Shown here: one piece after another, positions 9,632 to 19,689 of the stretch
Numbering within the stretch: the first letter of the stretch is position 1
How the letters are laid out: every line of letters begins with the position of its first letter
Assembly: GCF_023016285.1 (NCBI RefSeq)
Contig: NZ_CP095413.1
Location: 3,737,001 to 3,801,000 of the forward strand
DNA: 64,000 bases
Source: Muricauda sp. SCSIO 64092
GTDB taxonomy: Bacteria; Bacteroidota; Bacteroidia; Flavobacteriales; Flavobacteriaceae
Reading direction: 5' to 3'
Position numbers and translations under genes: made by a program
Notes under the pieces: model-generated
What the model was told of the DNA's origin: nothing
The model's input: the letters and a program-made list of their open reading frames with translations, nothing else
Database searches by the model: none

Positions 9632-10672
9632 CTAAAAGGAATAATCCCCATTGTAACTGACATCCTTTTGCCGTTGCCTTTTTTTCATGATTTCCCTTTG
9701 GTAGGCCCTTGGGGTCTTGCCCGTTTCTTTTTTGAATGCTGCATAAAATGCAGATGGGGTACTGAACCCTGCATCGTAGGCCAATGCTTCTACTTTAAAA
9801 AGACTGCTATTTGGATTGGACAGGACTTCGGTAACATCCTTAACTCTAAAATGATTGATTAATTCTGGAAACGGCTTGTTGTATTTTTCGCGTATCGCCA
9901 AAGAAACCTTATAGGTGGGTTGGTCCAATAAACTGGCAAATTCATTGACAGTAAGAGCGTTTTTCCTGTATAATTTTTCAACTTCCAATGCCTTTTGAAT
10001 TTTGTTCAATAGCTCTTGATCAATAGAGGAAATCTCTTTGGGAACAACGTGAAGCTTGTTTTTCTTTAGGAGAAAAAAGAAAAGTCCATACATGATCATG
10101 GAAGCCATTCCAGCTCCCAAAGCATATTCAAATAAGGTCTCGGAGTACAACTGAAGCCAAAAGAAAACCAATATGATCGTGATGCTTATGGCCGTCATCA
10201 TGTTCCAGTTTCTAACGAGTAGTGGCCTCTTTGCCCAATCCTTGAATATATAATAGAACCCAAATGATGTGCATATAAAAGACCATGAAGTTCCTAATTT
10301 GTAGATTGTTTTCGCCGATAGAATTTCAAAGGGCCAAATAAAAAAGAAACCGATCAGTGCAGGAACAAAAAAGAAAAGATCCATAACCTTAATTCCTGCA
10401 TCATGATTTCTGGAACATTTAATATACAACCATAAAAAAACACCCGTACATGTTGATCCCAGATAACCAAGGGCAACCGCAAACAAGGGAATGTCAAAAT
10501 GATAGTACATAATGGATTTTCCTATTCTAATGGCAACTGAGAGGATCAAACCCACAAACAACAATCGCAATAATTTGTTTCCTTTTGAAACAAACAGGAT
10601 ATAGGTTGCAATAAAGCCACAAGTGGTAACCGCGATTCCCGAGAAAATGCTTAAGGGCAAGAGATAATCCAT
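9632..10672 (-). CDS. AraC-family regulator with multi-pass membrane N-terminus
   Basis: The 346-residue protein has about seven hydrophobic helices in residues 1-205 and a C-terminal AraC/XylS DNA-binding domain in about residues 235-335. The second helix-turn-helix reads VEALAYDAGFSTPSAFYAAFKKETGKTPRAYQRE when taken in pieces, with the family-typical AGFS-S-F-F-K-G-P-Y pattern. Such Bacteroidota regulators are thought to sense a signal at the membrane and control nearby genes. It is followed on the same strand by the MacB/FtsX permease gene, 510 bases away, which could be a target but this is inference. The start at 10672 gives a membrane helix immediately, as expected. Confidence 0.88.
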   Translation of the reverse strand: MDYLLPLSIFSGIAVTTCGFIATYILFVSKGNKLLRLLFVGLILSVAIRIGKSIMYYHFDIPLFAVALGYLGSTCTGVFLWLYIKCSRNHDAGIKVMDLFFFVPALIGFFFIWPFEILSAKTIYKLGTSWSFICTSFGFYYIFKDWAKRPLLVRNWNMMTAISITIILVFFWLQLYSETLFEYALGAGMASMIMYGLFFFLLKKNKLHVVPKEISSIDQELLNKIQKALEVEKLYRKNALTVNEFASLLDQPTYKVSLAIREKYNKPFPELINHFRVKDVTEVLSNPNSSLFKVEALAYDAGFSTPSAFYAAFKKETGKTPRAYQREIMKKRQRQKDVSYNGDYSF

Positions 10673-10879
10673 TGTAAAGATGAGTCCTTATGGGTTTTTG
10701 ATCTATTTTTAAATTTAGGCAAAATATACCTTGAATCCAATGGCCGCAAGGTGTAATGGCTGTAAAACAACAAAGGAATTTCCTCAAACAAGGCTTCCCC
10801 AATAATTAGTACTCCTTATTCGTGAAATCTATAGTTTTAAGCTAGGGCTGTACTTTATTTTTCGAATCATAAATTCTGT

Positions 10880-11303
10880 ATGCATGGTTCAAAGTTCAAG
10901 AAATGTTCCCTTTTGTATACGTTCCTTCTTATTGCAGCTTTCCCTTTATGGGCAGAAGTCCATGGAAACCATATTGGGCGAACTTCGTCCTGAAATTTTT
11001 CTCCCTGGGAAAGTGGGCACGGGCGATTTGGAACATGGTTCTGCTCTTTTAAAGGATGGTTCAATGTTGCCTTTTTTAGGGGAGGGGCATGGCTCAAATC
11101 CCTATTTTTCCCTCCATTCAAAAAAACTTTTTTTTGTGGGCAATAGGCCAACGGGAGATTCCGCCTTGAAAAATAGAAATATCCGGTATGTGAATGTGGA
11201 ACGACTAAAATCAACTTTGAACGCTTACATCAACGGCCTGGTGAATATTTACTGCCTAGCTATTTCAGCTTTGGTAAAACAGTTTGATATCAAAGGATTG
11301 TAG
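10880..11303 (+). pseudogene. Frameshifted relic of a secreted murein endopeptidase (MepA-like)
   Basis: Two frames must be joined to recover the gene. From ATG 10880 the sequence encodes a clean signal peptide (KKCSLLYTFLLIAAFPLWAE) but stops after about 36 codons. The frame beginning at 10884 then carries LPGKVGTGDLEHGSALLKDG, SMLPFLGEGHG, YFSLHSKKLFFVGNR and VNVERLKSTLNAYI, which resemble the N-terminal third of flavobacterial penicillin-insensitive murein endopeptidases (GxVGxGxLxNGxxLPF...YF...YVxxKVxxTxLxAY). The catalytic histidine region is missing downstream. A +1/-1 shift plus truncation makes it a pseudogene. The family call is tentative. Confidence 0.4.
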
Positions 11304-11371
11304 TACTTGGAATCTGCAAGGATACGATACTGCATTTTCTAGAATAGACTTTTAAAATAATTTTGGAATAA

Positions 11372-11890
11372 ATGGAAGAAGAAAGACTTAGAAATGACCT
11401 TTTAAAATGGGACAGAAAGCATACGGATTACCTCAAGCGCATTTACGCCAGGCACGAGCGTGATAGTGGGTTTATCAATTCAATCATTGGTTTATTCTTA
11501 ATGGAGAATGAATTGGAACATGCCACAAGTTGGCTCCTCAAACATCATATGGACAATGGTCATAATTTTGGACAAGAGGAAGTTGATAGGATATTTCAAA
11601 AAATTGGGAAACCAACCTATTGGGAAACCCAACTTCATTTGCTACAGATTTTACCGAACGTCCCAAAAAACCCAAAACAAATGGCAATGATTGAACCCTA
11701 TATTCGAGAACTTCTTGATGCAGACAAGAAATTTGTAAAAGCAGCGGCTTACCAGGCTTATTTGGAAATCGTAAAACTCTTTCCGGAACTGAAAAACGAT
11801 TTTTCAACTATCTGCCAGAAGGCCCTTATTACGGAAAGTGCATCGGTAAAAGTAAAGATTAGGAGCGTGTTGCTGGCATTACAGTCATGA
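11372..11890 (+). CDS. Small all-helical hypothetical protein (HEAT-like)
   Basis: The 172-residue protein has no signal peptide or membrane segment. It is predicted to be entirely helical, with an N-terminal charged region (MEEERLRNDLLKWDRKHTDY) and a C-terminal part (about residues 95-170) consisting of paired amphipathic helices such as KKFVKAAAYQAYLEIVKLF, resembling HEAT or ARM repeats. The codon use matches neighbouring genes and the frame is uninterrupted, so it is likely real. It stands alone on the plus strand between a decayed gene and the VOC gene. I do not recognise a family and assign no function. Confidence 0.65.
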   Translation: MEEERLRNDLLKWDRKHTDYLKRIYARHERDSGFINSIIGLFLMENELEHATSWLLKHHMDNGHNFGQEEVDRIFQKIGKPTYWETQLHLLQILPNVPKNPKQMAMIEPYIRELLDADKKFVKAAAYQAYLEIVKLFPELKNDFSTICQKALITESASVKVKIRSVLLALQS

Positions 11891-12081
11891 GCCGATAATC
11901 GATAAACGCATTAACTGCCTAGTGTTAAAGCTAGAACAACCTAAAAAACATAAGACTGATGTTTTAGGGAAAAGCTGGTCTAATTTATACGATTGGAATC
12001 CTAAATGATCAATGAACCTATTGGAGCTTGGCATCCAGTAAGATTTCAAAAGACACAATGGAATGAGCTAAATACATAAAC

Positions 12082-12432
12082 ATGCTAACAAATGTAAATC
12101 CAATATTGCCCATGCGCAGTAAGGACAAAACAAAAGTATACTATCTAAACAAGCTTGGCTTTTTGGAATGCGAAGATTATGATAATTACCTAATTATAAA
12201 AAAGGACGCCGTGGAGATTCATTTTTTCGAATTTAGAGGTCTTCAACCAAAGGAAAACTACGGCCAGGTTTATATTCGGACCATTGGTATTGAAAATCTA
12301 TACCAATTCTTACTGGAAAAGAAGATAAGTATCCATCCATATGGCCATTTGGAATTAAAACCCTGGGGGCAAAAAGAGTTTTCCCTTTTGGATCCTGATG
12401 GTAATCTATTGACTTTTGGAGAAAGCTTATAG
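12082..12432 (+). CDS. VOC-fold protein, bleomycin-resistance / glyoxalase-like
   Basis: This 116-residue protein fits a single vicinal oxygen chelate subunit made of two beta-alpha-beta-beta-beta modules. The opening NVNPILPMRSKDKTKVYYLN, the KLGF turn, and the closing FSLLDPDGNLLTFGE are the hallmarks of bleomycin/fosfomycin-resistance-like members, which dimerise to bind small molecules rather than necessarily performing catalysis. The metal-ligand set of true glyoxalases is incomplete. The gene is monocistronic and ends 29 bases before a strong hairpin shared with the convergent susD gene. Confidence 0.85.
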   Translation: MLTNVNPILPMRSKDKTKVYYLNKLGFLECEDYDNYLIIKKDAVEIHFFEFRGLQPKENYGQVYIRTIGIENLYQFLLEKKISIHPYGHLELKPWGQKEFSLLDPDGNLLTFGESL

Positions 12433-12460
12433 GATTAAGGCCTTTGACCAACTAAAAACC

Positions 12461-12495
12461 CTCCACAAATCTGTTTGTATTTGTGGAGAGTTTTT
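12461..12495. terminator. Bidirectional rho-independent terminator
   Basis: CTCCACAAAT (12461-12470) pairs perfectly with ATTTGTGGAG (12479-12488) around an 8-base loop. A T-rich tract follows on the plus strand and an A-rich tract (CTAAAAACC) precedes it, so the hairpin can stop both the VOC gene (plus) and the susCD operon (minus). Confidence 0.85.
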
Positions 12496-12521
12496 ATTCT
12501 AGGAGTCCTAACGAACAATTA

Positions 12522-14183
12522 TCAATTCTGGTCCGAAGGGGTCATATTTGGATTGGCATCGATTTCTTGCTGAGGAATCTTAAAGATCCACTCATCATTG
12601 ACCGAAGGCCTCTCTACCTGATAAGCCCCTTGATAAAGCACTGCTGAAGCCCCAGAACCACCATTGGCATCGTGGTCAATCCCTTCGTCCCAACGTATAT
12701 GATCGGTATAGCCAAAACCTTCTCCCCAAAGTTCCACACGCCGCTGAAACTTAATGTGGTCCATCAGGGACTCTTGCGTATTGAAGGCGTTGACATCGTA
12801 TGCGCTATCACGCTCTTCGCCCAATGGTCTCAAAGCTTCTTGGGCACCAAGGATGTCACCCATCATGGCTTTTGCCTCGGCCTCAATTAAATACATCTCC
12901 GAAGAACGCATGTAAATCACATCGTCCGGATCAATGGATCCAGGGTTCTTGTTCTTCATCTTAAAATGCATGTAGGGGTGTAGGTTGAAACGCGTGGTAA
13001 TACCGTACACCGCATTCAATGAATCCACTGCGGCATTGAAAGCGTCCTGGTCCGTAAAGTTTGGATCGTTACCAAAACCTCCTTGGTTGTTGGCCGCAGA
13101 GGTATTGGTATTCGGCGCATTGATTATGAATACGTCCTTTCTATAGTCGGTATCAGGTATGGCATCGACCACCCTTCGGTCTGCAATTTTGGGATTGTTC
13201 CTAACTTGGCTGCCGTTAAAGGTGTTGCTCATCAGGTAAAAATAGGAACGGAAAAATGAGGTCTCCGGTGCTATCACGTTGCTCCCCCAAATAACCTCCG
13301 AAAGCTCGTTGGTGTTGAATCCGGACTTCCAGTCATCCTCGCCCATCAAGGGATAATCTTGTCGTGCCGTCACCGCGGCGTCCGCAGCGGCCTGCCAATC
13401 ACCTTTCGAAAGGGCCATTCTGGCCATTAGACCGTAGGCAACATCTATATTCAGTTGTGATTTGGCTGCCGCACTAATGCTTCCTCCCCCTCGCTGATTG
13501 GCATTCCCAAAGGTGTTGATTGCTGCATTCAAATCGGCTTCAATTTGATCATAGATTTCCTGTACCGTAGATCTTGGCTCACTGGTAAATGGCGCTTCGG
13601 AAGAAAACAAAAGAGGCACACCGGGGTCCGTGGAAGGGTTTCCAATCAGATAGCCCCTGGCATAGTGCTGGACCAATGAAAGGTAGGCATAGGCCCTATA
13701 CGTATACGCCTGACCTAAGATAGCGTTCAATACCGCGGTCTCTGCCAAACTCCCATCTGCGGTTCCCTCAATAATCCTATTGATAATAACATTGGCACCC
13801 AATATGGTGTTGTATCTGTGGTGCCACAAAATCCTGGTCGTGAATGATGTGGGCAAGGTGTGTGAGTTCCATTGCATCTCGGTACGCCATCCCAGGTTGT
13901 TGGCGTTTGCAGAATGGATGATACCTCCTGTCAGCAAATCGCCCAAGGGCACCCAATAATGGTTACCTGCCCTCTGTGTACTGCCCCCACTAAAAATTAG
14001 TTGTGACTGGGTGTACAGGCTACGGTGCAGCCCGTTTAAGATCAGTTGCAAATTGGTTTCGTTGGCCAATACTTCATTAGCAACCAGGGCATCTGTGGGT
14101 GTCCTCTCCAGAAAGTCCTCATCACAGGATGTAATGGTAACTGTAAGGATTGTGAACAACAAGAATTTTATTTTGTTTGACAT
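12522..14183 (-). CDS. SusD/RagB-family outer membrane lipoprotein
   Basis: The 553-residue product has a lipoprotein signal with the lipobox ending at Cys20 (VTITSCDEDFLERTPTDAL), the canonical SusD beginning. SusD proteins sit on the outer face of the outer membrane and act as a lid and substrate catcher for the paired SusC channel, with TPR-like helices. The C-terminal part carries RSSEMYLIEAEAKAMMGD, the conserved RAEALNRLG-like helix region, and HIRWDE, the usual RRWGRGDDLRRW-like segment. It follows susC on the same strand after 24 bases. No glycan-degrading enzyme lies in the window, so the ligand (glycan or peptide) is unknown. Confidence 0.93.
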   Translation of the reverse strand: MSNKIKFLLFTILTVTITSCDEDFLERTPTDALVANEVLANETNLQLILNGLHRSLYTQSQLIFSGGSTQRAGNHYWVPLGDLLTGGIIHSANANNLGWRTEMQWNSHTLPTSFTTRILWHHRYNTILGANVIINRIIEGTADGSLAETAVLNAILGQAYTYRAYAYLSLVQHYARGYLIGNPSTDPGVPLLFSSEAPFTSEPRSTVQEIYDQIEADLNAAINTFGNANQRGGGSISAAAKSQLNIDVAYGLMARMALSKGDWQAAADAAVTARQDYPLMGEDDWKSGFNTNELSEVIWGSNVIAPETSFFRSYFYLMSNTFNGSQVRNNPKIADRRVVDAIPDTDYRKDVFIINAPNTNTSAANNQGGFGNDPNFTDQDAFNAAVDSLNAVYGITTRFNLHPYMHFKMKNKNPGSIDPDDVIYMRSSEMYLIEAEAKAMMGDILGAQEALRPLGEERDSAYDVNAFNTQESLMDHIKFQRRVELWGEGFGYTDHIRWDEGIDHDANGGSGASAVLYQGAYQVERPSVNDEWIFKIPQQEIDANPNMTPSDQN

Positions 14184-14207
14184 AAGGATTGTATTTTTTG
14201 TTTATAC

Positions 14208-17200
14208 TTAAAATGATACGTTCAGACCCATGGAAATATATCGTGCTGGGCTGAAATCGTTGCCCTGAGGGGCACCTGCAAACTCGAACTGGGGATCTAG
14301 GCCGGTACGCTTGCTCTTCAGAAACAGGTTCTCGCCGGTCAGTGTGACCCTTAGGCTGTTGAGCCCGAGCACGTCCAGGATCTGCCTGTTGAAACTGTAA
14401 CCAATATTCACGTTCCTGAGCGACCAGAACGAAGCATCCGTCAAAAATCTGTCTGACAGTTCCCTGACCAGGTTGGGGTTCCCGTTTTCCATCCTGGGCA
14501 CATTGGTGATGTCACCGGGCTGCCGCCAGGCGTTCATAATGTCGGGATGGAGCGCCCTCCCATAGGCTCCACTGTGCATAATGTCAAAATAGCCCCTGTC
14601 CAGGACCTTACCACCGATACCGTAGGTTATCAGTACATCCAATGAGAACCCCTTGTAGCTGAAACTGTTGGCGATCGATCCCAATAGATCGGGCACCGCA
14701 GAATCTCCGGTATAGGCCCTCTCGGTCTCCCGCCAGTTGTTAGTGGTCATCTGGTTTCCATTGGCATCCAGCACCGGTACGCTCTCACCGTTCTCATCCA
14801 GTTCGTACATCAGAAAAAGTTGATTCCCATTGTCAGGATCTACCCCAGCGATCTTCCACAAAAAGAAATCGAACCGGGACCGTCCTTCGGCCCATCTCGC
14901 CTCATCTTGGATGAAAGGGGTCGGCAGACTGGTAATCTCGTTGTTGAACGTGGACCCCTGTAGGGTAAGGTCCCACCTGAAGTCGCCTGTGTTGATAAGG
15001 TGTGTGGTCAGGCCTATCTCCCAACCCTCGTTGAACATGTCCCCCGTATTTGAAGGAAATGAGTTTATCCCGTTACTGGGCGCTATGGGAAGGTCGATGA
15101 GCAAGTCGGAGGAGTTCCTCCTGTAATATTCCACCGTACCCTCCAAAAAGTTGTCGAACAGCGCGAACTCCAATGCCACATCATAGTTCTCAAGCGTTTC
15201 CCATCTTAAGATCGAATTGCCCAAATCCGTGAATATGGCCCCAGGGGCTGCGGCATTGGAGATGATGGTGAACCTGGGCTGGGATATGAAAAAGTCATCC
15301 ACAAAAACTCCAAATGTATTCACACTTCCCAAGGCATCGTTGCCTACTTCACCATAAGACGCTCTTAATTTTAAACTATTGACAAAGGACACGTTCTCCA
15401 TGAACTTCTCCTGGTCGATCCTCCAAGAACCTCCTAAGGAGAAGAAAGTACCCCATCTAGAATCACGTTCGAAGACGGATGAGCCGTCCCGTCTTACCGA
15501 AGCACTTAGATAATACTTATTATCATAGTTATAGTTGGTTCTCAAAAAGTACCCCTCAAGGCCTTTTTCCGTGGTGAGTCCATCCAAATCCACAATATTT
15601 GAGAAGTTGGCAAATTCAAAGATCCCGCTCGCCGTCTGTACGGTGGCCAAACCTTCATTCTGTGAAAAGGTCCTTCGAAAGCTCTCATGGCCAGCTGTGA
15701 TGTCCAGGTTGTGGTTGCCGAAACTCTTGACATAGGTCAGGATTTGGTTAAAGTTCTCTACTTCCCTCCTGGCTCGCTCCTCACTGTACCTACCATCCGG
15801 CTGGGCATCCCCTATAATTTCATTTTCATACTCCTTTTCAAGTTCTTCATTGATGTCCCTGCCGTAGTTCAGTCTTAGGTTGAGCCCGTTGAGGATCTCC
15901 CAGTCCGCAAAGAACCGGAAGCCGTAGGTGTTATCACGGTCACGCTCGTCGTTCAAGAGAAGCTCCTGGAGTGCATGGCGGCCCTGGTTAATGGGTCTGG
16001 AGCCGATATTGAACTCAGCGAATCCTTCTCCATTGTCGAACACGAGTTCCCCGAACTCGTCCCTTACAAGGTTCCCCTGTAAATCGTTCACATAGACGGG
16101 ATAGACCGCACCCACGTTGTTAGCAAAACCGAAGGGGTTTACTATGCTGTTTTGCCCCGCAGAACTGGGACCTACGGCCTCTGCAATGGTGATGTTGGCA
16201 CTACCACCCATCTTGATGCGGTCACTGACATCGAACTCTGCGTTCAGACGGGCCGTCAGCCGCTCAAAGCTCGATGTGACCGCAAACCCCTCTTCATTAA
16301 GGTAGGATGCCGAGAAGAACACCTTGTGGTCCTCCCCACCACCGGAGACGTTCACATTGTAATTCTGTCTGACACCGGTGCGCTCCAACACATCGAACCA
16401 GTCCAGGCTTTGATAAATAACCTCGGCGTTCGGATTTATCCTTCCGTCCGTCCCCACAATCTGATCGTTGGGCACATTGAACGGGTTATACCCCAATTGG
16501 TTGTATATGTTCGCGGAGGCAAAGGCGGGATCGCCGCCACCGGCCGATGAGTTCTTTAGGGCTTCCCACATGATTTCGTAATATTGCTCGGGACCGATCC
16601 TGTCAAACGGGGGAACCGCCCTGGTTACGAGACCGTACTGCATCGAGGCAGTTACCTGTGTACCCCCTCTGGTTCCGCTCTTGGTGGTGATGATCACCAC
16701 TCCGTTGGCAGCCCTGGAACCGTACAGTGCCGTGGAGGCCGCATCCTTCAATATGGTAAAGGATTCTATATCCTCCTGGTTGATGGTGTTCAGGTTGCCC
16801 TCGAACTGAATCCCGTCAACAATGAATAAAGGATCGGTATCTCCTGTCAATGTTCCCACACCACGTATCACTATGTTTGGTGTGGAACCGGGCTGACCGT
16901 TGGTCGAGGTGAACTGCACCCCCGTTGCCCGACCCTCGATGGCGGCTATGGGGGACGTGACATTCCTTATGGCCAAATCCTCGGCCCCCAAAACGCTTGC
17001 TGAGCCCGTAAAGGCCTCTTTTGTAGTGGTACCATAAGCGGTCACGATTACCTCGTCAAGGGATTCGACATCCTCCTCCATCTGCACATTGATGGTATTG
17101 GCGGTGCCAATCGTCCTCTCTACGGTGACCTGGCCGATGTAGCTGAACTGCAGCACCTGCCCCTGGCTGGCGATAATGGTATAATTACCATCAAAATTGG

Positions 17201-17363
17201 TCTGTGTCCCATTGGTGGTGCCCAACACCACAATGGAAACACCCGGTAATACGAGACCGTCCTGGTTCGTTACATTACCCGAAATAGTTTTTTCTTGAGA
17301 AAAAGAAAAAGACATTGTCAACACCAGAAGTAGCGTCAACATCCAAGTTAACTTTGATTTCAT
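14208..17363 (-). CDS. SusC/RagA-family TonB-dependent outer membrane transporter
   Basis: The 1051-residue protein begins with a signal peptide ending near FSFSQEKTISGNV, followed by a carboxypeptidase-regulatory-like domain (DGLVLPGVSIVVLGT), a TonB box-like segment (DEVIVTAYGTT), a plug domain containing IRGVGTLTGDTDPLFIVDGI and DAASTALYGSRAANGVVIIT (both SusC signatures), and a C-terminal 22-strand barrel ending in an aromatic residue. It imports oligomeric substrates across the outer membrane with the SusD partner encoded next. The short AraC gene lies 204 bases upstream on the same strand and may control the pair. No SusE/F or hydrolase genes accompany it. Confidence 0.95.
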   Translation of the reverse strand: MKSKLTWMLTLLLVLTMSFSFSQEKTISGNVTNQDGLVLPGVSIVVLGTTNGTQTNFDGNYTIIASQGQVLQFSYIGQVTVERTIGTANTINVQMEEDVESLDEVIVTAYGTTTKEAFTGSASVLGAEDLAIRNVTSPIAAIEGRATGVQFTSTNGQPGSTPNIVIRGVGTLTGDTDPLFIVDGIQFEGNLNTINQEDIESFTILKDAASTALYGSRAANGVVIITTKSGTRGGTQVTASMQYGLVTRAVPPFDRIGPEQYYEIMWEALKNSSAGGGDPAFASANIYNQLGYNPFNVPNDQIVGTDGRINPNAEVIYQSLDWFDVLERTGVRQNYNVNVSGGGEDHKVFFSASYLNEEGFAVTSSFERLTARLNAEFDVSDRIKMGGSANITIAEAVGPSSAGQNSIVNPFGFANNVGAVYPVYVNDLQGNLVRDEFGELVFDNGEGFAEFNIGSRPINQGRHALQELLLNDERDRDNTYGFRFFADWEILNGLNLRLNYGRDINEELEKEYENEIIGDAQPDGRYSEERARREVENFNQILTYVKSFGNHNLDITAGHESFRRTFSQNEGLATVQTASGIFEFANFSNIVDLDGLTTEKGLEGYFLRTNYNYDNKYYLSASVRRDGSSVFERDSRWGTFFSLGGSWRIDQEKFMENVSFVNSLKLRASYGEVGNDALGSVNTFGVFVDDFFISQPRFTIISNAAAPGAIFTDLGNSILRWETLENYDVALEFALFDNFLEGTVEYYRRNSSDLLIDLPIAPSNGINSFPSNTGDMFNEGWEIGLTTHLINTGDFRWDLTLQGSTFNNEITSLPTPFIQDEARWAEGRSRFDFFLWKIAGVDPDNGNQLFLMYELDENGESVPVLDANGNQMTTNNWRETERAYTGDSAVPDLLGSIANSFSYKGFSLDVLITYGIGGKVLDRGYFDIMHSGAYGRALHPDIMNAWRQPGDITNVPRMENGNPNLVRELSDRFLTDASFWSLRNVNIGYSFNRQILDVLGLNSLRVTLTGENLFLKSKRTGLDPQFEFAGAPQGNDFSPARYISMGLNVSF

Positions 17364-17567
17364 AGAAAATAGTTCTGTTAGTTATTATGTATGAGTTAGA
17401 ACAATTGAAAAAGGAGGGTGGGAAAAGCAGGTAATAGTTGATCAAAAAATGAAAACAAAACGTGATCTTGAATCTTTTGAGAGAGCCTTTCACCACCCTA
17501 TTTTGCAATTGTGCTTCAAAGAAAGCTAAGTGTGCAGCCGAAGAGGTTTAGATGTGTAATTGTTTAC

Positions 17568-18125
17568 TTAATTCAGGTGGAAATGTTTACCCATATATTC
17601 CCTGGGTGTACACCCAAAGCTCTTTCTAAAGGCCTTATTGAAGGTAACTTTATTGTTGAAGCCTACCTGATAAATAATTTCCGTTATGGAGGTATGCCGA
17701 TTTTGTTCAAGCAAAAATGCAGCTTCTTTTATCCTAAATTCGTTAATAAAACTGTTGAAGTCCTTTCCAAAGGATTGATTGATTACCTGAGAAGTTTGGT
17801 TATTGGATAAACCTATCCTTTTCGCTACATCCGAGAGTTTCAGATTTGGATTGAGGTACGTTTTTTCATTTTCGATAATTTGCACCATTTTCTCCCCGAA
17901 ATCCTCTACCAATTCATTGGAAAGCCCAGAACTACTATACTTTTCCCTGTTTTTTTTGGATTTTATCCGAGTCGATTTGGATTTTGCATGGTTTTTTGAA
18001 GTCTCTCCTGTTTGAAATGTCCAAGTCCCTTTGTAGAATAGACGATAAAAGACCAGGGAAATCAACCCCATTTGAATGATGATGACCATCAAAAAAACAG
18101 TATTTAGGCTTATAGAAGTGTCCAT
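17568..18125 (-). CDS. Short AraC-family regulator with a single membrane helix
   Basis: The 185-residue protein has one hydrophobic segment (about residues 10-28) and a C-terminal AraC DNA-binding domain (about 85-185). The domain contains LKLSDVAKRIGLSNNQTSQV and the second helix pair ending ITEIIYQVGFNNKVTFNKAF, RKSFGCTPREYMGKH. Related flavobacterial regulators usually carry six or seven helices before the domain; here the sequence upstream contains no further open helices, so this is either a naturally short form or a gene that lost its 5' half. It precedes the susC gene on the same strand. A decayed copy of its 3' end occurs at 19690-20005. Confidence 0.75.
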   Translation of the reverse strand: MDTSISLNTVFLMVIIIQMGLISLVFYRLFYKGTWTFQTGETSKNHAKSKSTRIKSKKNREKYSSSGLSNELVEDFGEKMVQIIENEKTYLNPNLKLSDVAKRIGLSNNQTSQVINQSFGKDFNSFINEFRIKEAAFLLEQNRHTSITEIIYQVGFNNKVTFNKAFRKSFGCTPREYMGKHFHLN

Positions 18126-18746
18126 ATGGGCATTTATTGGTGTTTCTGGCTAAAAGGACCATGCAATCAATTGGATTTCGACCTATTAAAATGGAAAAAT
18201 AAAGAGCCCACACTCGAAAGAATGGAAGCCGTTCTTATACATTCTCTGGAATACCGATTGATTCGTCAGGTCCTTGGACCTAATTCCCTACAACTGGGAA
18301 TTAAGCCAGCTTCTCGTTTGTTTATTAATTACAAGTTAGTTTGGAAGGACGTCGGGACTATTCTGATTCGGTGAATCCAAATAATACAATGGAAGGTTTT
18401 AATATTTTTTTAGTAAAACAAAACGAATCGAATCATTCGTGACCATCCAAGAGAAGTATTTTGTTCTTGAACTTTTTTTGGCTATTGTGTGTGAATTGTC
18501 ACCTTTTGCGACACCCTCGGCACACGAAAAGCGCAGGGGTTAGCCCTTTCCACAATTATGGATGTCTCGCAAATAAGCACAAAGGAAGCTTCCTCAATGT
18601 TCAAATAGGGTAGTTTAATGGAAAGTAGCTTTATGCTCCAAACTCAATTTGCACATTCGAATTTAGATTCTCAAATACAAATCTGTCTTCATGTCAATTC
18701 TCCGGATAGCTATCCATTGGACCATATTAGCGATGTTTTAACCGAA
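18126..18746. other. Gene-free stretch upstream of the short AraC gene
   Basis: I find no convincing frame on either strand. A 12-base perfect palindrome GGATAGCTATCC lies near 18703-18714. If the AraC gene was once longer, its lost 5' half would have been in the left part of this stretch. Confidence 0.4.
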
Positions 18747-19388
18747 TTAACCTACTTTACATCTTAAGACCGTTTTCAATTTTGCAGAAGGAACCTTTCT
18801 AAAATCGGTCAAATAGATTTCCCTATGTTCCATTGACAACCGGTTAAGGTTTTCCCTTTCCATAAATTCTTCCATGATTTTAAAGCTTTCGGATTCATTG
18901 TCATAACTACCCAAATGTAGCATCTGAACACATTTTCCTTCTTCAATCCGCTCAAATCCAACATTACCCAATAAAGGATTTGGTTTCCTTTTTTTAGTTA
19001 ATTCAAGTATTTCAAAATAAAGCTCTTCTTCTACGAAATTGGGTTGCCGAATCATCAATTGAAAAACCAATTCGTCTTTGTTGATAGTTCCCTTGAATTC
19101 TTTTTTTGCCTCATCATTAATATCCCAAATACCTTCCAGTGGGTAAACGGTGTAATCACAATAACCCTTTGGTTGCGGTTCCATTTTTTTAAGGTTCATC
19201 TTAATTGCATACGACATTGCGTATAAAACACCCACACAATCTGAAAACAATTTGTTGTTGGGATTACCTTTCCCCTTTATAGTAATAAACTTAAATTCGG
19301 GAATGTTTATTAGCTCTGGGATAGGTTTTGGAAAGTAGATGTTCTTTTCCTTTTTTCGCCATTCGTGTTTTTGCATTCTTGAAGTCAT
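18747..19388 (-). CDS. GyrI-like small-molecule-binding protein
   Basis: The product (213 residues from this start) matches the stand-alone GyrI-like family: it begins QKHEWRKKEKNIYFPK followed by IPEFKFITIKGKGNPN, the conserved opening of these proteins, and continues through two SHS2-like modules (KKMEPQPKGYCDYTVYPLEG, then FERIEEGKCVQMLHLGSYDN). Members of this fold bind hydrophobic or cationic compounds; some hydrolyse cyclopropanoid toxins. An in-frame ATG at 19427 would add 13 residues not seen in relatives. The gene is isolated, between the AraC gene and its decayed copy. Confidence 0.85.
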   Translation of the reverse strand: MTSRMQKHEWRKKEKNIYFPKPIPELINIPEFKFITIKGKGNPNNKLFSDCVGVLYAMSYAIKMNLKKMEPQPKGYCDYTVYPLEGIWDINDEAKKEFKGTINKDELVFQLMIRQPNFVEEELYFEILELTKKRKPNPLLGNVGFERIEEGKCVQMLHLGSYDNESESFKIMEEFMERENLNRLSMEHREIYLTDFRKVPSAKLKTVLRCKVG

Positions 19389-19689
19389 TATGTTAGTGGA
19401 AAATGATTGTTTTAAAAAATAGTTCAATTTGGTTTAATCAATCGTAGCTTGCAGGGGCAATTGACACTTCGTTTTCCAAACTAAAGGAAAACCCATCAAG
19501 CATAGTAGGTTTCCTACCAATGTCCCTTCCCTGGCAATGCTGGGCCATCTGAACCTGAAATTGTTCCCCTTATTGTCTTTTCCTGACCAGCCGCAAGGCA
19601 TTAAGAATCAAAAAAAGGCAATACTTTCCAAAATAGGCTTTTTATACGTTCTTGTTTGTTGGGATTAAATGAGTTCGGTAAATCATATG

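Noticed and set aside
10867..11214. 115-codon minus-strand frame
   Set aside because: It is antisense to the endopeptidase relic, rich in Pro, His and Lys without pattern, and has no homology I can name.
16152..16550. 132-codon frame on the plus strand inside susC
   Set aside because: Shadow of the SusC frame; no recognisable protein and no start context.
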